Source of the DNA: Azophilus sp965247035
GTDB taxonomy: Bacteria; Pseudomonadota; Gammaproteobacteria; Pseudomonadales; Azotimanducaceae
Reading direction: 5' to 3'
DNA: 64,000 nt
Assembly (NCBI GenBank): GCA_965247035.1
Contig: CBDFGJ010000001.1
Coordinates: 868,001-932,000 of the forward strand
Shown: in pieces, positions 25,172 through 33,891 of the stretch
Layout: every line of letters begins with the position of its first letter
Numbering within the stretch: position 1 is the first letter of the stretch
Notes under the pieces: generated by a model
Told to the model about the DNA's origin: nothing
The model's input: the letters and a program-made list of their open reading frames with translations, nothing else
Database searches by the model: none
Translations under genes and position numbers: made by a program

Positions 25172-25693
25172 TTAGCCGTCCGATCCCGCGTTGGCCAAGC
25201 TCAGCTGCGCGTTGACGAAGCCAGGTGTTCGGTGGGCGTCAATGGAAGCTCGCGTCACGATGATGTCGCCGCTGGCACCCAAGCGAGCGACCAAGGCAAT
25301 GACGTGGTCAAAGCGCTGCTGCTGCAGTACGACGCTGACGCCACCGCCGTCCGGTTGCAGCCGGCTCAGCCTAACGCCGGCTGCATCTGCCGCCTGAGTG
25401 ATTGTTGGGATGATGGCGCCAGCCTCAGCGGGAGCGCCCGCCGCTCGTCTGTCGGCGACCCTTCGCGCGTGCGCTTCATTGCTTGAAATCCAATGGAATA
25501 GCCGCTGCCCATTCTCCAAGCGCTGCGTTTGCTGCTCTTGCCAATCCATTAGTGGACGCAAAAGGCCGAGCCAAATGAAGGTCAGCACGGCGACCCCGAT
25601 CAAGACGCCATAAAGCACCTGTTCGTTGGCGGGCTTCTCGCGCCACCAGCGGGCCGCTGCGGAGTCGCGCCAAGCGGCTGGAGTTAATCGCAC
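25172..25693 (-). CDS. gspM: Type II secretion system protein M
   Basis: The 173-residue inner membrane protein has a short cytoplasmic N-terminus, one membrane helix (VLYGVLIGVAVLTFIWLGLL) and a periplasmic ferredoxin-like domain. GspM pairs with GspL to anchor the secretion ATPase. It starts with GTG three bases after the gspL stop and is the last gene of the gsp operon. Confidence 0.88.
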   Translation of the reverse strand: MRLTPAAWRDSAAARWWREKPANEQVLYGVLIGVAVLTFIWLGLLRPLMDWQEQQTQRLENGQRLFHWISSNEAHARRVADRRAAGAPAEAGAIIPTITQAADAAGVRLSRLQPDGGGVSVVLQQQRFDHVIALVARLGASGDIIVTRASIDAHRTPGFVNAQLSLANAGSDG

Positions 25694-25696
25694 TTG

Positions 25697-26944
25697 CTAG
25701 ACGCCTCCCAACCGAAAACGGGCGCTCACGCCTTCTTCGGCCTGCTCAGCGGAAGTAATCTCCGCTTGCAGCGCCCGCCCGGCCAAGGCTTCACGAACCC
25801 GGTCCACATCGGCGTAGCGCTCGACCACAAGCTGCACGATGAATTCGCCTCGGGCGCGGTTGTAGTCGACGCCTTTGACGCTCATGGAAGGCTCCACAAC
25901 CGCCGCCAAATGGCCTATGAAGTCCACTAAGGAGGTCCTGGCGCTAGTCTCGTCCACGCCCAATCGAGAACCGAGGCGACGGCGCAAATTCTGCACGGTG
26001 GCGGTGTGGTCAGCCTGAAAAATGCTTTGGTACAGCGCTAGGGATTTCGCCTCAAAAGCGCCTGCTTGATTGGATGACCACCAGCCCTTGGCGGCTAGGC
26101 CGGTGAAGCCAAGCACCAGCCATAGGGCGGCTAACGCCGCGGTTCCGCGCCACTGGACTGCGCCGGGTATCTTGACCGGCGTAGGTTTGTACGCGCCCTG
26201 CAGCAGGTTGATCGCCTCGCCTTCGGGCCAGCGATCAGCCAAATAGAAAATGGTGCCCTGCCCCGTTTCGTTCGCTGTTTCGATGGTTACATTGGGGTCG
26301 ATGCCAGCGCACTCAGCAGCCGTTGGTTCGCCATTGACGAACTCGATTGCATTCACCTCCAGAACGCCCAAAGCCAAACCCAGATTGGCGCGGTCCACCA
26401 AGGCGGCTTGGTGGTCCGCATGGACGATGGCGCTGTGGCCGTCAAATAGAACGCTGGCGCTTTGCGGCGCTGACGGCAGCAGTTCGGATTCCGCCACCAA
26501 GTGACCGGGGCGCAGCCCCAGAGCGTTCAAGCCAGCCAGCCAGTTGTCGAGCATGGACTTGGCCACCAAGCAGCAACGCACGGGCGAGCCGCTCTTGATG
26601 GTGCCGGTGGCGATGTGCATGTTCTCCACATCCTCCGCTAGGAACTCCTCCACCACATAGGGCAGCGCTTGGCGGACTTGCGCCGAGCGCCCGCCCGGCA
26701 CGACGCATTGCACGCAGAGAACATGATTAACCGGCACCAAGGCCACAACCTGAACGGGCTGATCGGATAGGTTCGGTAGATCGCCTTGCCCGCGCACCAA
26801 CTCCTGCAAACCCGCATAGTCCGCAACGCCTTGGCTTTGACCTCCGCCCTGCCCTGCCTTGAACAGCCATTCGCAGCTCAGGCTGAAAGCGTCGCCTTGG
26901 CTCTCGGCAGTTGTCAGTAAGCGGATGAACAGGGTTGGTTGCAT
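25697..26944 (-). CDS. gspL: Type II secretion system protein L
   Basis: The 415-residue protein has an actin-like cytoplasmic domain (residues 1-250), which binds GspE, one membrane helix (GTAALAALWLVLGFTGLAA, near 265-285) and a periplasmic domain. LPNLSDQPVQVVALVP and VQCVVPGGRSAQVRQALPY match the GspL cytoplasmic fold. The gene lies 18 bp after gspK and 3 bp before gspM. Confidence 0.9.
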   Translation of the reverse strand: MQPTLFIRLLTTAESQGDAFSLSCEWLFKAGQGGGQSQGVADYAGLQELVRGQGDLPNLSDQPVQVVALVPVNHVLCVQCVVPGGRSAQVRQALPYVVEEFLAEDVENMHIATGTIKSGSPVRCCLVAKSMLDNWLAGLNALGLRPGHLVAESELLPSAPQSASVLFDGHSAIVHADHQAALVDRANLGLALGVLEVNAIEFVNGEPTAAECAGIDPNVTIETANETGQGTIFYLADRWPEGEAINLLQGAYKPTPVKIPGAVQWRGTAALAALWLVLGFTGLAAKGWWSSNQAGAFEAKSLALYQSIFQADHTATVQNLRRRLGSRLGVDETSARTSLVDFIGHLAAVVEPSMSVKGVDYNRARGEFIVQLVVERYADVDRVREALAGRALQAEITSAEQAEEGVSARFRLGGV

Positions 26945-26962
26945 GGGCGCAGTGTTGGCCTA

Positions 26963-27928
26963 TTAGGCATCTTCGGTGTTGGCTTCAAAACGCGACTGAT
27001 AATCCCTTCCCAAGTCCCTCGACAACAACCTGATGACGGGACCTTCAGGATCACGGTGCAAAACAGATGTTAGCACGGCAATGCTGCCGCCAAGTTGCAC
27101 CCGCACCTGCACTTCAAAGTACTCGCTGGCGACGGACAGAAATTCGGTGGTGGAAGCGAATGCCTGATGCTCGGAGACGAAGTCAGCTACGCTTTCGTAG
27201 ACCCGCTCGGAGCTGGTGAGGTGCTGCAGCTCCGCTTCGCTCAACTCCGGTTCCAAGGCCGCGAGCAAATGGCTTGTGGCCGTGTTGACGTTGATTTTGA
27301 ACACCTCGCTGGGCAAGGCGCAGACATGGGGCATCAACGCTTGCAGATGTTTGGCGTCAGCGCCTTGCAGCAAACGAACCTCGGAAACGTGCATTAGCCG
27401 ACGGCCGGATGTGGCGTAGGCTGGTTGCTGCATCAAGTAGTGATCATCCTCGGCGCCAAAGCCGAACACCTCTTGATCGGCGTCCATCCAATCCCAGGCG
27501 GCGTCGGCAATCGTTGCCGGAACCCCAAGGCTTTGCAACAAGGTCTTGAGGCGGCTAAAGTGGAGGTCGCCCTGCTCCCCGACCAATGCGTTCAGGTTAA
27601 AGCATCCATTCAGGTCTCGGGCCTGAACTTCAAGAAAGCCCACCTCATCCACCTCAAAGGGCGGAATGGCTTGGGCCCAAGGCTCCAACAGGGTATCGAC
27701 TTCGGTGTCCGATTTGGTCAGGTCTTCAATCAGGACTTGGCGGGCTAGGGCCTCACCGCCTAAGGCGTAAGCCAAGGCTCGGTCAAAGCCGATGCTGTTC
27801 TGGCTTTGGGCTAGGTTGAGACTGTGGCGGGCGCTCAACCGATAGACGACCGCCACTAGCACGGCCATCACCAGCAGCACACTGATGAGCGCCACCCCTT
27901 GGCTGCGGTTTGACCGACCCGCGTTCAC
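26963..27928 (-). CDS. gspK: Type II secretion system minor pseudopilin K
   Basis: The 321-residue protein has a short prepilin leader ending at SQG, then VALISVLLVMAVLVAVVYRL, the pseudopilin helix lacking Glu at +5 as is normal for GspK, and a large alpha domain. It caps the pseudopilus tip with GspI and GspJ. The start is the GTG at 27928, whose GTGA overlaps the gspJ stop by 4 bp. Confidence 0.92.
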   Translation of the reverse strand: MNAGRSNRSQGVALISVLLVMAVLVAVVYRLSARHSLNLAQSQNSIGFDRALAYALGGEALARQVLIEDLTKSDTEVDTLLEPWAQAIPPFEVDEVGFLEVQARDLNGCFNLNALVGEQGDLHFSRLKTLLQSLGVPATIADAAWDWMDADQEVFGFGAEDDHYLMQQPAYATSGRRLMHVSEVRLLQGADAKHLQALMPHVCALPSEVFKINVNTATSHLLAALEPELSEAELQHLTSSERVYESVADFVSEHQAFASTTEFLSVASEYFEVQVRVQLGGSIAVLTSVLHRDPEGPVIRLLSRDLGRDYQSRFEANTEDA

Positions 27929-28521
27929 GCGCCCGCCACCAGCCAGATTCGCTCCACCACGCCAAAGGGCTCGCATTCCAGGCGCATGATGACGGCCGCG
28001 AGTCGCCACTCCTGGCTTTCCGGGGCGTTGTCACGCAAGGGCCAGAAGTGATGCTCCTCGCCGTTGACCCCCAAGGCGAAAAACTCGACTTGGGTGACGT
28101 CCGCCAGCAACTGCTGCACCACGGGTTCGGTATCTTGGGTGCGATCAAGAACGTTCCAATAAACACGCTGCAGGTCGCCTTCGTGCAGTCGGTAGGCGAC
28201 ACGCTGCACCTCCGCCCGCCGGATTTGTAGAGGGTTGCGCCAGCCCAAGCGGGAGAATTCAATCAGGCCGTCGCTGTCGATCAACACGGAGTGCAAGGGC
28301 TCCCCAAGGATATCGCGGATGGGCCGCTTGGTGACTTGCATCAGATCCCGCTTCAGAACGTGCATGGCCCGCTGCACCTCCGCCAAGCGCGTCGAACGTG
28401 CGTCCAAGACTTCCTGACCGGCTAGGATGCGCGACATAAGCGTCGCTGAAATCACGCCCAGAACAGCGAAGATGGCCAAAGCCACCAGCATCTCTATCAG
28501 CGTGAATCCACGCAACGCCAT
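27925..28521 (-). CDS. gspJ: Type II secretion system minor pseudopilin J
   Basis: The 198-residue pseudopilin has a five-residue leader and the prepilin peptidase motif G-FTLIEMLVALAIF. The body matches GspJ (QRAMHVLKRDLMQVTKRPIRD, then WRNPLQ). Its ATG overlaps the gspI stop by one base (TGATG). Confidence 0.92.
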   Translation of the reverse strand: MALRGFTLIEMLVALAIFAVLGVISATLMSRILAGQEVLDARSTRLAEVQRAMHVLKRDLMQVTKRPIRDILGEPLHSVLIDSDGLIEFSRLGWRNPLQIRRAEVQRVAYRLHEGDLQRVYWNVLDRTQDTEPVVQQLLADVTQVEFFALGVNGEEHHFWPLRDNAPESQEWRLAAVIMRLECEPFGVVERIWLVAGA

Positions 28522-28937
28522 CAGTAACGTCCGATGAAGCTGACCAAGGTGTCTAGGGGGCCGATCTCTTCGGCATCCACCAACTCGAACACCTCGATTT
28601 CAACCCGGTGCAGGCCGGCGCTGGAAGTGGCGATGAGGTTCTGCCGCACCCGCCATCGGCGCTGGGCGAGGATCAGCGTTTCCGACTGGCGGCCCGCCTC
28701 AATGGGCGCTTGGTTGTTCAGACGGCTGAGATGAACGCGCGCCAGTTGGTTCTCCGCCACCCAGTGGGCCACGACCCGCCGCTCCAAGGACCAAGTTTGG
28801 GCAGCATAGTTGCTCACCGCGGACGACAAGGCCAAGCCGGTGGTGGCCAACACCGCCAAGGCGATGAGCATTTCAATCAGCGTAAAGCCTTTATTCAGTG
28901 CCCTTCCAAGGGCTTGCCGATTGCTGCGCTGGTGCAT
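28521..28937 (-). CDS. gspI: Type II secretion system minor pseudopilin I
   Basis: The 138-residue pseudopilin has a 16-residue leader, the cleavage motif KG-FTLIEMLIALAVLA and the GspI-type HWVAENQLARV segment. With GspJ and GspK it forms the pseudopilus tip. Its start directly abuts the gspH stop. Confidence 0.92.
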   Translation of the reverse strand: MHQRSNRQALGRALNKGFTLIEMLIALAVLATTGLALSSAVSNYAAQTWSLERRVVAHWVAENQLARVHLSRLNNQAPIEAGRQSETLILAQRRWRVRQNLIATSSAGLHRVEIEVFELVDAEEIGPLDTLVSFIGRY

Positions 28938-29513
28938 TCAGACTCGGGGCGACACCACCGCCATGCCTAGGCCATCGGTTTCAATAACCCAAGGCGCGGC
29001 CTGCCAATTCGGCCTGACCGTCCATTTGAATGGCGTCGTCTCGCCGCTGGAGAAGAGAATGATGTCCGGCTGCTCTTGGTCCTCGTCGTCACCATCGACC
29101 GGTTCAAAGCCCTCAACCTGCACTTGGAATTCGATCCGAGATGTCAATCCATCGGCAATGAAGGGGCGGTAGTTCTGAGCCACCCAATCACCGGTTTGGG
29201 GGTCGAATTCGAAAAACTGGTAGTTGTTCCGCTCCACCTTGACGCCCCACTCACGGTTGCGTTGCAGAGCGTTGTCACGGGCCATCTCAATGCGGATTTG
29301 AATGCGCTCCGCCACGCCGCGCAGCTGTTGGGCGTCATCAGCGCCGGTGAAATTCAGCACGACCATGCCGGTGAGCACAGCGGCGATGGCGATGACCACC
29401 AGGATCTCCAGCAACGTAAACCCGGCCGGCTTGCCTCGGCGGCCAACAAGCCGGGAAACGAGTTTGGCGGGACCGTTCAGGGCGAATTGCGGCAACAACG
29501 GATTGGTCAGCAA
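28938..29513 (-). CDS. gspH: Type II secretion system pseudopilin H
   Basis: The 191-residue pseudopilin has a long ~30-residue leader before AG-FTLLEILVVIAIAAVLTG. The rest, with a beta-rich domain (WGVKVERNNYQFFEFD), fits GspH. An internal ATG does not give a better leader, so the long leader may be real. Confidence 0.9.
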   Translation of the reverse strand: MLTNPLLPQFALNGPAKLVSRLVGRRGKPAGFTLLEILVVIAIAAVLTGMVVLNFTGADDAQQLRGVAERIQIRIEMARDNALQRNREWGVKVERNNYQFFEFDPQTGDWVAQNYRPFIADGLTSRIEFQVQVEGFEPVDGDDEDQEQPDIILFSSGETTPFKWTVRPNWQAAPWVIETDGLGMAVVSPRV

Positions 29514-29526
29514 ATGTTATGCGGCA

Positions 29527-30048
29527 TCAGATGTCTGCATAGCGGATGTCGGCATTGGCATCCTCGCCACCTTCCACGCCATCAGCCCCGAGCGAAAGGA
29601 GCAGTATGTCGGAACTTTGGCGCTCGTAGAGATAGGGGCTGCCCCAAGGATCAGTTGGCAGGCTCTTGACGTAGCCATCAGGATTCCAGTTTTTTGGTTC
29701 GGGATACCCGGAGGGCTGGCTGACCAGTGCTTGAAGGCCCTGATCGGTAGATGGGTAGTTGAAGTTGTCCAAGCGGTACAAGTCCAAGGCCGAGGCGAGA
29801 GCCCCGAGGTCCGCTTTCGCCGCGGTGATGCGGGCTTGGTCCGGGCGCGACAACAGGTTCGGCACGATCACCGCAGCAAGAATGCCGAGGATGACCACCA
29901 CCACCAGAATCTCGATCAGGGTGAACCCCTTGTGCTTCCTTGGCCACCGGCGAAGGTCGCCAAACAGGCCGCGCCGACGCTCCCGGCTTGATGGCCGGTG
30001 ATGCCTCGGTTCAAGGACTCGCTTCGCCGTTAGGCTTTGCTCATTCAT
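29527..30048 (-). CDS. gspG: Type II secretion system major pseudopilin G
   Basis: The 173-residue protein is the main subunit of the pseudopilus. It has HKG-FTLIEILVVVVILGIL, PNLLSRPDQAR, YPSTDQGLQALV, and DPWGSPYLY with the calcium-site region GADGVEGGEDANADI. The ~41-residue leader, with many arginines, is much longer than the usual 6-10; either the start is internal without an available ATG or the leader is truly extended. Confidence 0.95.
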   Translation of the reverse strand: MNEQSLTAKRVLEPRHHRPSSRERRRGLFGDLRRWPRKHKGFTLIEILVVVVILGILAAVIVPNLLSRPDQARITAAKADLGALASALDLYRLDNFNYPSTDQGLQALVSQPSGYPEPKNWNPDGYVKSLPTDPWGSPYLYERQSSDILLLSLGADGVEGGEDANADIRYADI

Positions 30049-30093
30049 TGCCCCGCGCTCCGTTAAAGTGCTCTTGCTGAAGTTCCCTTCAGT

Positions 30094-31311
30094 CTACACA
30101 AGTTGATTCATATTCAGGATAGGCAGAAGGACCGCCATCACGATAAACATGACCAATCCTCCCATCAATAGCAGCATCAGCGGCTGAAACAAGGTTACCA
30201 AAGTGTTGACGATGCGCTCCACTTCGGCCTGCTGATGCCCCGCCACATGCTCCAGCATGGTGTCGAGTTCACCGGATGCCTCGCCGCTGGCCACCATGTG
30301 CAGCAGCATCGGCGGGAATTGCCCCACATCCTTGAGCCCCGCGTGCAGGCTGGCTCCTTCGTTCACTTTTTGAGTGGCGTCCTGCAGCCGCCACCGCAGC
30401 CAAGTGTTGGCGACCACTTCGCTAGCGATGCCCATGGCGTCAACCAACGGCACGCCGCTGCTGTTGAGTATGCTCAAGGTGTTGGCGTAACGGGCGGCGT
30501 TGCCGGCGCGAACGATGCGCCTGATCAGGGGCATACTTAAGAGTTGCCGATCCCAATACAGACGCACGGACGACTGCCGCAGCAGCTTGGTCACGCCGAA
30601 GGCCGCGGCGCTAAGGGTCAACAGCAGCGCCCACCACCAATTGCGGGCGAAGTCTGACGCACCGATCAAAAAGCGCGTCATCCAAGGCAGTTCACGTCCC
30701 ATGGTGTCCAGCACCCGCACCATGTCCGGCACGACGAAGATCATAAGCGCCGCAACGATGCCTAGGGCGAGGACGAACAAGACGATGGGATACACCAGCG
30801 CCATCTCAACGTTGCGCCAAGCTTCAAACTGGCGCTCGGTGAAGTCGGCCAGATTCTTCAGCACTCGGTCCAAAAAGCCCGACCGCTCGCCGGCGGCCAC
30901 GGTGGAGCGGTAGAGCTCACTGAAGCTGCTTGGAAATTCGGCTAGGCTGGACGCCAAGGTGTGCCCTTCCAGCACCCGGCTGCGCACGCTCATCATCAAC
31001 GCTCGAATTTGTTGTTTCTCCGCCTGCTGCGCCACGGCCAGAAGGGCTTGCTCCACCGGCAGGCCAGCGCCTATAAGCGTAGCGAGTTGCCGGGTCACCA
31101 GCACTCGGTCAAGGCCCTTCAGTCGTCGCCGAAAGCCAAGGCCCGAACCCTGGCGCTCCCGCCCCCTTTGCTCGGTGGTGACGTTGACCGTCAGCGGCGC
31201 TAAGCCTTGATCACGCAAAAGCTGGCGGATTTGGCGCAAGCTGTCCGCCTCCAGCACCCCTTTGCGGCGCCGGCCCTTAGCGGTCAGGGCAGTGTATTCA
31301 AACGCGGGCAT
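30094..31311 (-). CDS. gspF: Type II secretion system inner membrane protein F
   Basis: The 405-residue polytopic platform protein has two GspF domains (residues about 70-190 and 275-400) and three membrane helices (ALVYPIVLFVLALGIVAALM, a central one and the C-terminal LMLLLMGGLVMFIVMAVLLP). It interacts with the GspE ATPase. It begins 3 bp after gspE ends. Confidence 0.95.
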   Translation of the reverse strand: MPAFEYTALTAKGRRRKGVLEADSLRQIRQLLRDQGLAPLTVNVTTEQRGRERQGSGLGFRRRLKGLDRVLVTRQLATLIGAGLPVEQALLAVAQQAEKQQIRALMMSVRSRVLEGHTLASSLAEFPSSFSELYRSTVAAGERSGFLDRVLKNLADFTERQFEAWRNVEMALVYPIVLFVLALGIVAALMIFVVPDMVRVLDTMGRELPWMTRFLIGASDFARNWWWALLLTLSAAAFGVTKLLRQSSVRLYWDRQLLSMPLIRRIVRAGNAARYANTLSILNSSGVPLVDAMGIASEVVANTWLRWRLQDATQKVNEGASLHAGLKDVGQFPPMLLHMVASGEASGELDTMLEHVAGHQQAEVERIVNTLVTLFQPLMLLLMGGLVMFIVMAVLLPILNMNQLV

Positions 31312-31314
31312 GGC

Positions 31315-32829
31315 CTACCGGGTAACCCGCAGCACCTCCTCTACGGAGGTGACGCCGGCAAGGACCTTCGCTCGGCCATCGTCTTGGATGCCGGGGCACT
31401 GACGTCGGGCGCACTCCTCCAGAGCGTGCTCCGAGGCCCGGTCGTGGACCAACTGCTGCATGCGCTCGTCAACCATCACCAGTTCATAGACGCCGGTGCG
31501 GCCCCGATAGCCGCTGTGCCCGCAGGCATCGCAGCCCACGGGTTCGGATACGCTGGCCGAGCGCACTTGCAGAAAGTCCAACTCCAAGGGCGTGGCTGGG
31601 CGTTGGCGGGCGCATTGCCTACACAGCACCCGCACAAGGCGCTGAGCTAGGCTGCCGATGAGGCTGGATGAAAGCAGGAAAGGCTCAACGCCCATATCAA
31701 CCAAGCGGGTCACGGCCCCGACAGCCGTGTTGGTGTGCAGGGTTGAAAGCACCAAGTGCCCGGTGAGGCTGGCCTGCACGGCGGTTTCCGCTGTTTCCAA
31801 GTCCCTTATTTCGCCCACCATCACCACGTCTGGATCCTGCCGCAGAATGGCCCGCAGCCCGCGGGCGAAAGTCATGCCTGACTTGGTGTTCACCTGTGCC
31901 TGCCCCACCCCATCCAGGTTGTATTCGACCGGATCCTCCACCGTTAGGATGTTCATGCTGGCCTTGGACAATTCCGATAAGGAGGCGTACAGCGTGGTGG
32001 TTTTGCCGGAGCCGGTGGGGCCGGTCACCAACAAAATGCCGTGCGGTCGATGGACTAGGTCACGAACGCCGATAAGGTCTCTTTCCGACATGCCGAGTCG
32101 GGACAGTTGCAGCCGCCCTGCCTGCTTGTCGAGCAGGCGCAGCACTACCCGCTCACCGTTGCTCACCGGCATGGTCGACACGCGCACGTCCACTTCCCGT
32201 CCGCCGATGCGAAGGCCTATGCGCCCGTCTTGGGGAACGCGCTTTTCGGCAATGTCAAGCTTCGCCATGACCTTGATGCGCGACACCAGCAGGGGCGACA
32301 ACTGCCACTTGGGACGGACCATCTCCCGCATGACGCCGTCCACCCGAAAGCGCACGACGAGATCCTTTTCAAAGGTTTCCACATGGATGTCGGAGGCGCT
32401 TTCCCGAATGGCCTCAGCCAGCAGAGCGTTGATTAACCTGATGATGGGCGCATCGTCCTCCTGCTCCAGCAAGTCCTCGGTTTCCGGCAGGGCGTTGGCG
32501 ACGCTGACGAGGTTCAAATCATCGCTCATGTCCTCCACCATCTGCCGCGCTTCGGATGCGTCCCGGGCGTAGGCGGCGCTCAGCACTTGCTCAAACTCGG
32601 CAGCGTTCACTAGCTTCAAGCGCAAGGGCTGTCCGGCGAAGCGCTTGATTTCCGCCAAGGTGGAAAGAACCGGCACCTGCCGGCAAACCACCTCCAATTC
32701 GCCCCCATCCGTGTTCCGCACTGGCGTGATGACGGCACCGTAACGGCGGGCGAAGGAAAATGGCAGCAGACGGAATTCTGCGCATTGGGGCTGCGCTTCA
32801 GCCAAGGCTGCCCGATCGGCACCGATCAT
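31315..32829 (-). CDS. gspE: Type II secretion system ATPase E
   Basis: The 504-residue cytoplasmic ATPase powers pseudopilus assembly. It has Walker A GPTGSGKTTTLYASL, the Asp box near ILTVEDPVE, Walker B DPDVVMVGEIRD, the His box LVLSTLHTN, and a tetracysteine zinc motif (CRQC and CDAC). Length matches GspE. It is the first gene of gspE-F-G-H-I-J-K-L-M; gspC, gspD and gspN are not in the window. Confidence 0.96.
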   Translation of the reverse strand: MIGADRAALAEAQPQCAEFRLLPFSFARRYGAVITPVRNTDGGELEVVCRQVPVLSTLAEIKRFAGQPLRLKLVNAAEFEQVLSAAYARDASEARQMVEDMSDDLNLVSVANALPETEDLLEQEDDAPIIRLINALLAEAIRESASDIHVETFEKDLVVRFRVDGVMREMVRPKWQLSPLLVSRIKVMAKLDIAEKRVPQDGRIGLRIGGREVDVRVSTMPVSNGERVVLRLLDKQAGRLQLSRLGMSERDLIGVRDLVHRPHGILLVTGPTGSGKTTTLYASLSELSKASMNILTVEDPVEYNLDGVGQAQVNTKSGMTFARGLRAILRQDPDVVMVGEIRDLETAETAVQASLTGHLVLSTLHTNTAVGAVTRLVDMGVEPFLLSSSLIGSLAQRLVRVLCRQCARQRPATPLELDFLQVRSASVSEPVGCDACGHSGYRGRTGVYELVMVDERMQQLVHDRASEHALEECARRQCPGIQDDGRAKVLAGVTSVEEVLRVTR

Positions 32830-32837
32830 CTGTTCGA

Positions 32838-32867
32838 CACTTCAAAGTGGCGGAAAACCGCATAATA
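32838..32867 (-). promoter_or_regulatory. Possible gsp operon leader elements
   Basis: Upstream of gspE on the minus strand, a TATTAT (complement of 32862-32867) could be a -10. Between it and the start codon are two small inverted repeats: GCGG-AAAA-CCGC (32850-32861) and CACTT-CA-AAGTG (32838-32849). No convincing -35 is seen. Confidence 0.3.
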
Positions 32868-32950
32868 TCAGCCTTTCATGGAAAAACTAACGACTTAAGG
32901 GCATTTCGGTTTTTGCCTGTTTTCAGCGTTGCAAATCGGCATGACTGGCT

Positions 32951-33060
32951 TGAAGTTGGCGTTGAACCGCTGACTGGCGGGTTCGTGGGCGGCTCTGGCG
33001 CTGATGCTGGCGGCAGCCGCCCACGCCGTTAGCCGGCCCCGCTAGCCGCCGCCAGCTTCA
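32951..33060. repeat. Nested inverted repeats between the phosphatase gene and the gsp operon
   Basis: A perfect 10-bp inverted repeat, GTGGGCGGCT (32985-32994) and AGCCGCCCAC (33015-33024), lies inside a longer near-perfect pair, TGAAGTTGGCG (32951-32961) and CGCCAGCTTCA (33050-33060). A third pair, GCTGGCGGC (33006-33014) and GCCGCCAGC (33048-33056), would compete with the inner stem. No T-run follows on either side, so it is not a classical terminator; it could be an attenuator-like or decayed element. Confidence 0.55.
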
Positions 33061-33071
33061 ACTCCGCCCGC

Positions 33072-33869
33072 TTACGAAAGGTCGGGAGCGTTGCTACCAT
33101 TAACCACGTATCGCGAGCGCAGGCGCCGCCGCCCTTCCACACCCAGCCCGATCGCCTGATCGATGTATTGCTCCACATCTTCAAATTCGCTGGCGATGGC
33201 GTCATATGCTGCCTGCAAGTACTCCGGCCGGACGCCAAACAGCGCCATGATCGATTCCCGGCTGGAGTGTTGTTGCAGCCACGGCCTCGAATTGAGTCGG
33301 GGCACTACGTAGCCTTCGTAGTCCATCGCCTCGTTGGTTAGCAGGTAGTCCTGAAGCACCGTCGCCCGAGGCACGCCAAGCGCCTGCAGTATCAAGGCGC
33401 AGGCGAAGCCGGTGCGGTCCTTGCCGGCCGAGCAATGCACTAGGAAAGCGCCTTCCTCAAGGGCCATCAAGTAGACAAACATTTGCGCGTAGTCCTCAGC
33501 ATGGTCACGGGCCAAATCGCGGTTGATGCTCACCATGAAATCAATACTGTCAGCCAAGGTGAGGCCGCTTTCGGTCAGCCGCTCCCGCATGATGATGGCG
33601 CTGCCTGGATCAATGGGAATCTCCACCCCGGAGGGGGCGTTGGCGAACATCGGCGTCGGCTCACCAGCTTTCTCGTCCGCACGTCTGAGGTCGCAAATCA
33701 ACTTGACGTCCAATTCGGCAAAGGCGGCGCGTCCGGCCTCGGTCAAGCCGGACAGAATACCGGAGCGAAACAGGTGGTTGGGCCGGACCCGGCCACCGTC
33801 CAGCGTCTCGTAGCCGCCGAAATCACGCAGGTTGACGGCCCCTTCCAAAGCCAAGGTTCTCTTCTGCAT
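33072..33869 (-). CDS. Tyrosine-protein phosphatase (Y_phosphatase3 type)
   Basis: The 265-residue protein starts with NLRDFGGY, typical of the DSP/Y_phosphatase3 group (MptpB-like), and has the catalytic P-loop HCSAGKDRTGF with Cys and Arg in the C-x5-R arrangement. It removes phosphate from tyrosine, other residues or phosphoinositides. No signal peptide is seen. It begins 22 bp after the P450 stop and is likely co-transcribed with it. Confidence 0.9.
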   Translation of the reverse strand: MQKRTLALEGAVNLRDFGGYETLDGGRVRPNHLFRSGILSGLTEAGRAAFAELDVKLICDLRRADEKAGEPTPMFANAPSGVEIPIDPGSAIIMRERLTESGLTLADSIDFMVSINRDLARDHAEDYAQMFVYLMALEEGAFLVHCSAGKDRTGFACALILQALGVPRATVLQDYLLTNEAMDYEGYVVPRLNSRPWLQQHSSRESIMALFGVRPEYLQAAYDAIASEFEDVEQYIDQAIGLGVEGRRRLRSRYVVNGSNAPDLS

Positions 33870-33891
33870 GAACCCTATTTGTTTTACGCCA

